Origin: Ampullaceana balthica
Lineage: Eukaryota > Mollusca > Gastropoda > Lymnaeidae
Direction: 5' to 3'
Length of the DNA stretch: 64,000 nucleotides
Assembly: GCA_944989445.1 (NCBI GenBank)
Contig: CALYLW010001013.1
Span: 431,892 to 495,891 of the forward strand
Shown: positions 44,341 to 54,790 of the stretch, in pieces
Position numbering within the stretch: position 1 is the stretch's first letter
Layout of the letters: every line of letters starts with the position of its first letter
Program-made: the position numbers and the translations under genes
The notes under the pieces: generated by a model
Told to the model about the DNA's origin: nothing
Database searches by the model: none
The model's input: only the letters and a program-made list of their open reading frames with translations

Positions 44341-45989
44341 TTCTCGTTGGTGTCGGTATTTCAGATCTGACGAGTTCTTTCATATGAAACATCAGAAATA
44401 TTTATGGCTTTAATCGAAATTAATGGTAGTTTTAAAATATGCCATAAATGTGCATATCGAATAAATATGTGATTTATGCTATTGATATTTTGTATAACTT
44501 ATTTAAATGTGTGTGTGTGTAAGTGATTATGTGTGTGTTTAGTTAATTGTTTACTATGAAAATATAACTATGCCATACAAATTTAATTTCAATTTTATTG
44601 ATGTACAAAACTTTCGGATTGCCAAAGAACAGAAACAAATTATTGTTGCTTTATCATAAAGGACGTTCAAAAATTATACTTCCTGTCAGCGTGGTACCTA
44701 AAAGCACCAGTGCTGACGTATTTAATGTGAAATTTTACTTGATAAATTTAATTACATAGATTAATAAGAGCATCTAAAATTAAAATTATATTTAAGCTAT
44801 ACTTTACTGCTCATTGAGAATTAGACTAAACATGAGTGCTGATTAAATATGTCTTTGTATGACACCTAAATAAATTTATAGTAATATGAAATTGTGGGGA
44901 AAGAAATATATTTTAAAATTATGTTCATGGGAAATTAAGTAAACTAAAAAAAATGTATATAATTTCTTTAGCATAATCACATATCTAAATATTTCTTCGT
45001 TGTCAGCTTCCTTCTTCTGTTTTATAATATCCAAGTGGCACGCCATTTGAACTCGATCCATTTTATTAGGATACTATGTTAATAAAACAAATGGCAGCTA
45101 CCACGATAAACCTTAATTTAATTTTTATTTAAATGATTTCATGTTTCCAACCTGTAATAACTTGCTTATTGAAATTATAACTTAAAGTAGAATAGCATAA
45201 AATTAGTCATAACTTTGTTGTCCACAAAACTTAATACTTATTTATTAGTTATGGAAAAATTCTAAACCTTATAAAACAGCGCGTTTTTAAACCAACAGAA
45301 AGTCTTTCTGTGTGAATAACAAATAGACAGAAGACTTGACATTGTATAGTAAATTAAAATCTAATCTGGGGTCAGATGACCACTAGTGGTCCCACGGAGC
45401 AAAGGAACAATAAATTATTTACATTTTTGTTTTTAAAGTGGTGTATTTCTCTAGGGATTGTGCGTCTTTCCATACAGAAGATGGAAAAGCTTGCTATCCG
45501 TTTTGGCGGCACCTCGTCCCAAGAACATCAATGGCACATTAGAGCAGATCGGACAACCGCCTACAATCAATCTTTGCGCTCTGTGTCGGCGCTCTTATGT
45601 CAGCGTTCTTATCACGGCGCTTTTATGTAGGGGGCTCTTTTGTTGTGCGCGATTTTGATGGGTCGCCCATGTTAGCAAGCTAATATTCTTTATTACTTCT
45701 ATTTCAGCTTTTCCTATTTCGTGTTTGTGTTCCTAAATTTCATTGATAATCTCATCAACGACGGGATTCAAACGTGTCTTCTGGTGACGTTATCGTTAAT
45801 ATTCCAAGAGTGTTACTTGTGTCAAAAACAGATATAAAGTAAGTTTAAATTATTTAATTCATTTTTATGATTTAAATTTTAAATAAATGCTTAGACTTAT
45901 AGCTTGAATGAAATTCACATGTTAAGAATAACAACATTGTGAGAACGGCGAGTGAACAAAGGCATTTTGTATATGTTTCAAACGTTAGC
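44341..45989. other. Intergenic DNA, no recognised gene
   Basis: It includes a TG-rich stretch at about 44,509-44,540, AAGTGGCACGCCATTTG at about 45,033, and a less AT-rich patch at 45,370-45,680. That patch has an 84-codon plus frame (45,376-45,630) with no motif I recognise. The patch could be the 5' part of the hAT relic that follows, but no left TIR was found. Confidence 0.45.
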
Positions 45990-46688
45990 GGGGATTCTAG
46001 GCGAGACTGAGCCTGAGTTTGAGCGCTACATCCCAACCACAAAAAGACCCAAGAACTGGTAGGGAATGGATTCGTGACTCATTAGTCAACAAACTAGACG
46101 AATCTAGCATGACTGTGCAAGAAGAAGTCGAACTGCTCGAGATTGCAAATGACTGTGGCCTTAAAATTACGTTCGAGAAAACAACTCTTCCAGTCTTCTG
46201 AATAAAAGTCATGGTGGTATATCCTAAGATTGCCACCAAAGTAATTAAATCCATATTGCCATCTCCGAAATCCTATCTGTGAGAAGCGGGGTTTTCTGCA
46301 GTGACAGCAACGAAGACAAAGCAGCGGAATAAAATGGACATAAGCAGCACACTCTCGGGTGTCATTGCCTACCATTAGCCCCAGATTGAACCGTCTCGTT
46401 GCAGAAAAACAAGCTCAGGGTTCTCATTGATTTAACATTCTAGTAAATTAAAATATTAAAGGATGTTTAATTCACTTTTTGTGTACCTGTATAATATTTT
46501 GAAGTACACTTAAATTAAAACTATGAAATCAAAACAATCTCAAATAACTTTTCTAGACAATCAACGCAGCCGCACCCCCCCCAAAACCACATTCCCCACC
46601 CACACATACCCCCTCCCCCGGTTAGTGGGCAGTGGTAAAATTATCAATCTTTTAGTGGTCCGTGGCGTTAAAAGGTTGGGAACCACTG
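45990..46688 (+). pseudogene. Second hAT lineage: transposase C-terminus and right TIR
   Basis: The translation gives REWIRDSLVNKLDESSM and CGLKITFEKTTLPVF, a stop at 46,199, then VYPKIATKVIKSILPSPKSY, another stop, and EAGFSAVTATKTKQRNKM. The segment Y-P-x-I-x-x-x-x-I-x-x-x-L-P, then an E-A-G-F-S-A-x-x-x-x-K-T-K-x-R block, is the dimerisation end of hAT transposases of the type domesticated as ZBED5/SCAND3-like proteins. The sequence ends CAGTGGTTCCCAACC (reverse complement of 46,674-46,688), a typical hAT tip. AATTAGGG would be the right TSD. No left end was found, so the copy is 5'-truncated. It is dead because of the stops. Confidence 0.78.
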
Positions 46689-47369
46689 AATTAGGGCCTA
46701 TAATATAAAATAGAATAGAACTGCGATTTCTTTTTAGTACATTCGTATATCCTTACAAGAACAATGAGCCAAATCAGCAGAGTCATTATACAGCGTACAA
46801 TTTCCCATTCGCCATTAAATATTTGACAAATCCAGTTTCCTTCTATTTAAACTGGTGTACATTTGTCACGTCTATTATATCTGTTTAATACATTGTTGAC
46901 ATTTTTCTCTTGTTATTACCGCCCCTAAAACTGAATTACATGCATGTATTTTTAAATGTAGCAACACCATGTAAACATATTAAGAAATGATTAATTGTGT
47001 AACATTTTATTTCGTGTTAAAGAAATTATTATTATTGATGAATATTTGAACAAAATATTTGTCAAAAGAAAACCGGGTCAGACTTTATTTTCAAACAAGA
47101 TAATAATAGTTTAAGAGAAATACTCACAGTCTTGCTAGAAGCTTAAAATTACCTGACATTAATAAAAAAACAAAACGTGTATTTTTATTTAGTTAACAAT
47201 ATTCACACACACACACACACACAAAGTATGAAAAGAATGCACAAACAAAAAATAAACCTCATCAAATTAACCACGGCTTTTATACATTTCTCGTTGCGTC
47301 TTTAAATAAAACATTTTTTTGCGATGTTGTTGTTTTGTATTGTTTATTTTATATTATCATTACTAATAA
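46689..47369. other. AT-rich DNA with (AC)n, no gene seen
   Basis: A (CA)n microsatellite spans about 47,204-47,222. No coding feature was recognised. Confidence 0.6.
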
Positions 47370-50300
47370 AAGCCTAATCACTCAACCACTAATCCTAAAT
47401 TCTCTGACTTAAAATTCTCAGGCTCAATCCTTTAAGTTTACTTATTAAAGGTAACCATCAATGATCCTAACATATCATTCAATAATTACCTAGGACCAAT
47501 GCAGTCACTTTGTTTACATTTGCTATACAATCATACAATTTAAACCGGACTGATTAAAATATGTAGATTGACATACATATTTGAGAAAGTTCACATAAGA
47601 AGATAAGCGATTGAGGGTAAAGACAAAAACAATACATTACGATATTTTAAACTATTTACACTTTGTAAGTAAGCTTTAAAACACGCCACTGTAAAATTCA
47701 AACATTCGATTTTCCATTTTCACGGACTCTAGGGAGATTTATTGACAGATTGATTTGGCCATTATTAAAACGTAATTTAATTAGATTTATTTATCTCTCT
47801 CTTGTCGTTTCTTCTTTCTGTCTGTGTCAATCAATAGAGGAATCAATCTAATAAGGTACGTTAACCAACGTAATGTAAGTTAACTATCTTCAGCTAACAT
47901 GTTTGTAGACTATAAATCTGTATAGAATGTTTATACAAAGTATTTATTTTATTTTTATTATTTAATATTTTACAAACTGCCTTTATCAGTGCAGGTAGTA
48001 TGTTATATTAATTGAGCTTTTCCTGAATTATAAAACAAAAAGTGTTAACAAATATTTATTTTTTTTAAAATTAATATTGAAACATTTCAAAAGTGTTAAT
48101 TTGTCAGTGTCAACTTATATATATGTCAACTTTTCCGTGGTCTACTTAAAAATATTCAACTGTCGTGTCTACTTTAAAATATGTCACTTGTCCGTGTGTC
48201 TACTTAAAAATATGTCAACTTGTTGGTCTAATTAAAATCTGTCAACTTGGTCCGTGTCTACTTTAAAATTTGTCAACTTTTTATTTTGCTTTATGTTTAT
48301 GTTTCACTTCTCAAAATTTATCCTGACTTTACAAAAGTTTTTTGACTATACAATCCTTTTTTATTTACAAGACATAACTAACAGTATGTTTAGAATAAAT
48401 ACTCATCGCACGACAATATAAAAATCCGAAATTTTAGTTATGTCTCATATTTACAGGAAACAAGAATAAAAGCTCGAATTCCAACAAGGAATTTTCGATT
48501 TTTTATCAGGGAAACCGTTTCTAGATTACATTAAAAGTCGATTCAAATAAAGTAATTCTGAACTAAAAAACAATATCAAGTCATATCCTATCACGCTACA
48601 TCACACCTAAGAATGTGTCATATTATTGAGCACTCGCAACAATCTAATATAAGCATTCACAAACGGGAAAACTCCCATTAACAAATCATTCTAGATTACA
48701 TTAAGTCATTTCATATCATTTATTAAAAAACAAAAAAACTAACAATTGCTTTCAAAATTACTTCTAAAATTACGCGAGTCGAACAAAATGTGCAATACAC
48801 CACATCCTCCACCAACATTGTTTTAATTTTATAGCTACTGTTTGACGTTTCTTTCAACCCGTATAGTTGTTATGCATGTCGTGAAATGATAAATTCTGAT
48901 ATTTTTTCGGGTTTTTGGATTCTCAGGAATCTGTAAACTTTTCGGTATTTTTTGCCGTTGCACATCTTGGGACCTCCTTAGCATATATTCAAGACCCGAA
49001 CCCTTCTATCGGGTTATTGTTCAGTGAGTCACATGTTCAAGCGTTACAGACATTTCGAATCTATAAACGCAATTTTTCCAATGGAACATTGTCGTTAAAA
49101 CTACTACTGTACTGGCTGCTTATTTCAGTTCCATTTGATCACAGGATAATGGTTATATATAAACACTTTTATATAATGCGCACTGTCGTGTACAGAGAAT
49201 TTTAGCATAAACAATCACAGATGGGAATATATTTTTAAACAAATTATCGTACTAATATAATACGCACCGCACGATTGGAAATGAGAGCATGCCCGCGCGA
49301 TGTGACTACGGGTAGTACAATGGTGAAATAACATTATTTGCATTTGCGTTTCACTTCCACTGAATAATGAGTGTAAACGTCGTCAGGAAATTAGTGTAGT
49401 GATAATATCAAACCCCATTCTTTATAAAAATTGATTTTGTGTCTAGACTATTAACATGTATGATGAATTATAATATGTACCATTAGTGGGTATTTCTGCT
49501 TTATAACACTCGCTTTTCTCTTATACTTTCCAGAATAACAACAGCTACAAATCTAATGGCAAGGCTCAATTTCTTTTTTCCCATGATTCTAAACAAATGA
49601 GAAAACAATATCTTTGATTCCTTTGGTCTCTTGAAATACCTCTTATATCACACACTCCATTTTATAAGCTAAGTATGAACTTCGTAAAAGACGAACTAGG
49701 ATATGTTTTTAGCTTAGTACTAAGCAATAATTGGCAGATACTTGTTTCACTTAAATACTCTGATTATGCCCTTTGTTTGATTTATATTCAAGCCTATTTT
49801 CATTGTAGCTTTTTTGAGCTTATAAAATGACATATAAAATAGGGCATAATATATAGAACACATATATTATGTAGGAATTTGATTTTAAACAGAATAGTAC
49901 AAAAATCAGTCTGTATACAAAACTGTATCCTCGTATATTATTGCTCATATAAAATCAAGTTGTCTTATGTCCACATGATCAGTTGCTTTAGTGGATTTTT
50001 TGCGCTGAAAAACAGGGGTAGGCACAATAAAAATAACTTTATTTGGTTTTGCGGTCTCAAATTTCGTTAAAAATGTATGTAAATTTATCATGAAATCAGG
50101 GTAGTGTGATAAATCAACCCGCATTCGTATAAAATTAACGATATGTGTGTCGAGTATACATAGAGAGTATGATGAACTATTAAATATTGACCCATCAATG
50201 AGGTTTACGTCTGCTTTAATAAACGCATGCTTTTCTCTTATACATATACTCCTACAGACTTATGAAACGTACTTACCAGTTATAAAAATCTAATCCGGCA

Positions 50301-51060
50301 AGCTCAATTCTTTCACATGAATAACAAAAAATTAGATATTATATTTCCAATATGAATTCCTTTGGTTCTAAGGAAAAAAGCTCTGAAATTCCCATTGTAT
50401 AGTTTTAAGCATAAAATTAGTTTAAGACGAATTGGTTATTACTGCTTCGAGCCAGATTATATTTATTTGAATATGTGCATGCTTAGTGCAGTGTGGAAAT
50501 ATGGTTTATGGGTTTCAGCTTCATGTTTTATTTTCACACGAATATTTAAGTTAAAACAATGGTTTTTTTTAAATTCCTGAGATTGATTTTCTAATTAAAT
50601 TATGTCATTTGAAAGGATTCTCACCGCTTTTTTTCTGCTGTATTAACAAGCAATAAATGGCAGATACTTGTTCCACTAAAAATAAAGGATTTACTTTTCT
50701 TTTGTATGTGTATTGAAGCCTTTTTTCCTGTGTAGCTCTTTTAGCTTAGAAAATTACTATTTGGTAATTGGTTTTTAGTATATAAACTTATATTTGTAGG
50801 CATATGATATTAAATCAGAAATAATTTAAAAACTATTATTTTTTTCAAGAAAGTGTATACAGCTTAAAGAAAAATTCCATTTCGTAACCACATGTCATGC
50901 CTTTGAAATCAGTCTTTATTACAAAGTCGTGTGGCATAAATATTGCTCAAATAAACTCAAGCTGTTATGTCTAAATATCAGTTGTCGTTAGTTATATTTT
51001 GTCGCTTGAGCACGCCATTCTGAAGCTCGAGCCTTTATGTAGGCCGTTGCTAGAGTTGGC
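47370..51060 (+). repeat. Left arm of a large imperfect inverted repeat
   Basis: Successive blocks reappear in reverse-complement order at 54,790-57,685. They include TTAATAAAAGCCTAATC-type ends, GGACCAATGCAGTCAC, CTATCACGCTACATCACACC, GGTTTTTGGATTC, GACCTCCTTAGCATAT and CTATCGGGTT. By eye the arms are three-quarters to four-fifths identical. The left arm also holds a diverged direct duplication of ~715 bp: 49,370-50,080 resembles 50,085-51,010. Family B-like words lie at 48,335-48,450 and 49,160-49,280. No gene was found; frame 48,915-49,205 has no motif and is not conserved in the other arm. Confidence 0.8.
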
Positions 51061-51065
51061 CTAGC

Positions 51066-52268
51066 CTCCTAGACAAATATAATGCCTATGCCCACATCAA
51101 CTCGGCTTTTAGAAAAAACAGATCATGTGAAACACAATTAATAGGTTTAATAGATGAACTATCAAAAGGCTTGGACAAAAATGATCAAATAGATACAATA
51201 TTACTAGACTTCTCAAAAGCATTTGACAAAGTTCACCACCTTAGTTTACTTAAAAAACTTAACTACTTTGGAATCTCAGGTTCCTTACATCACTGGATCC
51301 AAGACTTCCTTTTGGGCAGGGAGCAAACTGTAATAATTAATGGATCTAAATCTGCACCAATAAAGGTTAACTCAGGAGTTCCACAAGGAACTGTGCTAGG
51401 TCCCTTACTCTTTTTAATTTATATAAATGATTTACCCAACAACATCTCAACAGGTACAAAAGTTAGGTTATTTGCTGATGATTGTATAATCTATAGAACA
51501 ATTAAATCAGAACAAGATAGCAAAATTTTACAAAAAGACTTAGATGAATTGATAAAATGGGAAACTAACTGGAGTATGTCTTTCCACCCAGAAAAGTGTC
51601 AACTGTTAAGAGTAACAAAGAAAAAGAAACAAATAAATTCAAAATATTACATTCATGGAAAAGAACTGACCCAAACTAAAGATGCAAAATACTTAGGAGT
51701 CTTAATAAATGAGAAACTATCATGGAATCCCCATGTCAATGAAGTTATTAAAAAATCAAACAAAACCTTAGGCTTTATAAAAAGGAACTTTAACAAATGT
51801 AATAGAGATATAAAACTAAAATGCTACCTCACTTTGGTGAGACCTGTACTAGAATATGCATCTTCTGTATGGGACCCATCCACCAAAGAAAACATTGATA
51901 AACTAGAACAAATTCAAAAAAGAGCTGCCAGATTCATTACTGGAGAATATTCGAAACTGACAAGAGTAACACCATTAGTTAAATCATTAAACCTTGAAAC
52001 ACTAGAGGATAGAAGAACCAAGAGCAAAGTAGTAATCATACATAAAGCAATTAATTCTAATTTAGAAATACAACACAAAGATAACTTAATACAACCCTCA
52101 GATAGACATAAGGATAAAAACACCTTTCTTATTCCGTATGCAAGAACAAACACATACAAGTTTTCCTTCTTCCCGTCCGGAATTCGGGCGTGGAATGGGT
52201 TGCCTGAAGAATCCAGGAAAACCAACACTTTATCAACATTTAAATCTCTAATAAAAATGCAGGACTAA
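51066..52268 (+). CDS. Jockey-superfamily (CR1/L2-like) LINE reverse transcriptase, 5'-truncated
   Basis: An uninterrupted frame starts upstream of the first ATG (51,171) with NSAFRKNRSCETQLI and continues for 365 codons after that ATG. Counting from the ATG, reverse transcriptase motifs are clear: DFSKAFDKVHH (residues 13-23, first catalytic Asp), SGVPQG (68-73), LFADD (100-104, catalytic Asp pair) and HPEKCQLL. The C-terminal region has KLEQIQKRAARFI and IRAWNGLP. It is an RNA-templated DNA polymerase used for target-primed reverse transcription. The endonuclease and finger domains are missing, so this is the usual 5' truncation; a complete ORF2 would be more than twice as long. The lack of stops suggests a young copy. 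A near-identical inverted partner lies at 53,968-54,790. No independent promoter is evident. The superfamily is sure; the clade is a guess. Confidence 0.9.
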   Translation, partial: LLDKYNAYAHINSAFRKNRSCETQLIGLIDELSKGLDKNDQIDTILLDFSKAFDKVHHLSLLKKLNYFGISGSLHHWIQDFLLGREQTVIINGSKSAPIKVNSGVPQGTVLGPLLFLIYINDLPNNISTGTKVRLFADDCIIYRTIKSEQDSKILQKDLDELIKWETNWSMSFHPEKCQLLRVTKKKKQINSKYYIHGKELTQTKDAKYLGVLINEKLSWNPHVNEVIKKSNKTLGFIKRNFNKCNRDIKLKCYLTLVRPVLEYASSVWDPSTKENIDKLEQIQKRAARFITGEYSKLTRVTPLVKSLNLETLEDRRTKSKVVIIHKAINSNLEIQHKDNLIQPSDRHKDKNTFLIPYARTNTYKFSFFPSGIRAWNGLPEESRKTNTLSTFKSLIKMQD

Positions 52269-52366
52269 ACACAAACCATAGATAAGCGTAGGACGCAATA
52301 ATCTTCTGTATAGAAGGAGCGTCTGTAAACAGATAAGATAAGATAAGATACGATAAGAAAAGATAA
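52269..52366 (+). repeat. LINE 3' UTR end with (AGATA/GATAA)n tail
   Basis: About 50 bases after the stop codon the sequence turns into AGATAAGATAAGATAAGATA with minor variants. A short tandem tail instead of poly(A) is usual for CR1/L2-type elements, so the 3' end of this copy is complete. Confidence 0.8.
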
Positions 52367-52374
52367 GCAGTCCC

Positions 52375-52620
52375 TGATGTGACCTTCACCGGTTTAGTGC
52401 AGGGTTATCCAGCCTCGTTCGTGGCGGGGAGGTTCACACAGAGGGAGCCTAACCAACTACCCGTGTTAACTGCACTGGGAGGTCATTCCCGTGATTAGCG
52501 AGGGCACACGGTGGGCAGTGACACACTGCCCTCGTCTGTGTGAGAGGAGATTGTTAGGTGGATAGGTTGAGGTAGCGATGGGAGCGTGACTGATGTGTTA
52601 ATAGTTCTGGCCATACTTGT
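52375..52620. other. GC-richer block with a perfect hairpin
   Basis: A ~245-bp patch stands out from the AT-rich surroundings. GGGCAGTG and CACTGCCC (52,513-52,531) form an 8-bp stem with a 3-nt loop. Flanking CACAC and GTGTG could extend it across an internal loop. No open frame or known RNA family was recognised; it may be part of another retroelement. Confidence 0.5.
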
Positions 52621-53967
52621 TACTCCGGATAAAACTGTTTATATCCTAAAAATGTGAATGGAACTCATTGTTTTTATTTAACTTAGCCACCACTCGGCTA
52701 CATATATATGAGTCGTAATTACCCGCGATCATTCTTTACACTAAAAAATATGTCTACCTAAAGACCGTACAGTTTGATACCCGAAGGTGTGCCAGCAAAC
52801 TCAAATATGTTCTCAGTAATGTAACTATTTTTTTAATAATGTTTTAGTTATTTAGCTCCTTAAATACCTTTCTTAGTAATGATTTTTTTATGGGAAAAAT
52901 CATTTATTTATGTGAATTTTGATGCTTAAAGTAAGGTGTGCATGGGTTTAATTTGTTTTAAAGAAAGAAACATTTTGAATCGCAAGGTCTGGGCTTAAAA
53001 ATTTACCTGCTGATTTAGTTTAATCTATGCCCAAAAAAGTATAAAAACAGTTGCTAAGCTATAGTGTTTTGTCATCCTGGTTGGGGCTGTATTATTGACT
53101 TCTTACCCCCACCGATAATGCGTACATTTCAAAAGGTCCTAAAAGTTGTACTCAAATATAAAAACAGCCGTTCCACTTATTTACCCACACTCATTTGTCC
53201 TTGCATATATGCTCCTATATATAATCCATTTTTCTTAAATAACAGTAGCGATTTTTTTCATTCTTCTATTTCCTTGGGGCAGTTTATGGAGCAATGTACA
53301 GGAAAAAAATCGTGTTAAACTATTTAAGCGAACGAAGGAATAATAAATCTCCCCCCTAGGAATTCATTGGCCATTGCTTTCATCACTACTCACTTGCTTC
53401 ATGCATTTTTATATTTGTCATATAAAACTTACCTCAGCATGTTTTAACTTAATTTCTGCAAAAAGATATTAAACAGTGGCCTAGCTAAAATGTTTGGTAT
53501 CTGGTTTCACGGATGTGCTTTCTTTCTCAAAAGAATTGAATACATTGCGTTTGTATTAGATTATTTATAATTATTAACTACTTGTAACTAACTTTTCAAA
53601 TGTCAACTACATTATGTATTTAAATGAAAACATATAACAGATATAAGGAAAAGTGGTCAATGTACGGTGTCAATTGCTAATAAAGAAACACAATAGTATA
53701 TCACTATTGTTAAAAATATTTTGATAACCAAAACAATGACTATGGTTTGTAAACAAAAAACGTTTGTAGATTAACGTTATGAACATAAAGTGTCGACTCT
53801 CTAGAATGATTACAGCAAACGATATTCGAGCGGCTGGATTAAAATACATCTCGGAAACTAAAAGGAAACGGTGTAAAGATGTAATTTGCAAACAAATATT
53901 AATTCTAAAAATTAAAAAAAAAATGTTCATAGGTCCTTGTTTAGAGGCGCAACATTACTAGGGCAAC
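52621..53967. other. Central spacer of the inverted repeat, no gene seen
   Basis: The unpaired centre of the structure. The short opposed frames at 53,670-53,961 overlap on both strands and carry no known motif. Confidence 0.5.
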
Positions 53968-54790
53968 TTCATTAGAGAAAGAAATTATTAACTTCATTGA
54001 CATGGGGATTCCATGATAGTTTCTCATTTATTAAGACTCCTAAGTATTTTGCATCTTTAGTTTGGGTCAGTTCTTTTCCATGAATGTAATATTTTGAATT
54101 TATTTGTTTCTTTTTCTTTGTTACTCTTAACAGTTGACACTTTCTGGGTGGAAAGACATACTCCAGGTTAGTTTCCCATTTTATCAATTCATCTAAGTCT
54201 TTTGTAAAATTTTGCTATCTTGTTCTGATTTAATTGTTCTATAGATTATACAATCATCAGCAAATAACCTAACTTTTGTACCTGTTGAGATGTTGTTGGG
54301 GTAAATCATTTATATAAATTAAAAAAGAGTAAGGGACCTAGCACAGTTCCTTGTGGAACTCCTGAGTTAACCTTTATTGGTGCAGATTTAGATCCATTAA
54401 TTATTACAGTTTGCTCCCTGCCCAAAAGGAAGTCTTGGATCCAGTGATGTAAGGAACCTGAGATTCCAAAGTAGTTAAGTTTTTTAAGTAAACTAAGGTG
54501 GTGAACTTTGTCAAATGCTTTTGAGAAGTCTAGTAATATTGTATCTATTTGATCATTTTTGTCTAAGCCTTTTGATAGTTCATCTATTAAACCTATTAAT
54601 TGTGTTTCACATGATCTGTTTTTTCTAAAGCCGTGTTGATGTGGGCATAGGGCATTATATTTGTCAAGGTGGTTAACTATTTACTATATATTATGTGTTC
54701 TAGTAATTTACAGGTGATACTAGTAAGTGATACAGGCCTGTAATTACCAGGGTCTGATTTATCCCCTTTCTTAAAGAGTTATTAAGCGCC
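53968..54790 (-). pseudogene. Second Jockey-superfamily LINE RT copy, opposite strand, 3'-truncated
   Basis: On the minus strand this repeats the RT of 51,066-51,745 almost base for base (SGVPQG, FADD and HPRKCQLL regions) but with small indels that break the frame. One is an extra C near FADD's upstream INDLP block; others are a lost base after KILQK and an extra base near WETN. It extends further 5' than the plus copy, showing KKGDKSDPGNYRPVSLTS at about 54,728-54,783. It stops abruptly at HVNEV (53,985), with no 3' end or tail. LINE insertions are normally truncated at the 5' end, so loss of the 3' half implies a later deletion or rearrangement. Confidence 0.88.

Noticed and set aside
45376..45680. 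84-codon frame in a less AT-rich patch as a small gene
   Set aside because: No known motif, no splice or promoter context, and it lies just upstream of a transposon relic; kept only as an unexplained patch.
45755..45800. Possible tRNA T-arm on the minus strand (GTTTGAATCCC)
   Set aside because: No matching A-box or acceptor stem at the right distance, and the T-stem does not pair.
48915..49205. 96-codon plus frame in the left arm as a gene
   Set aside because: The corresponding right-arm sequence is not open in the equivalent frame and no motif is visible.
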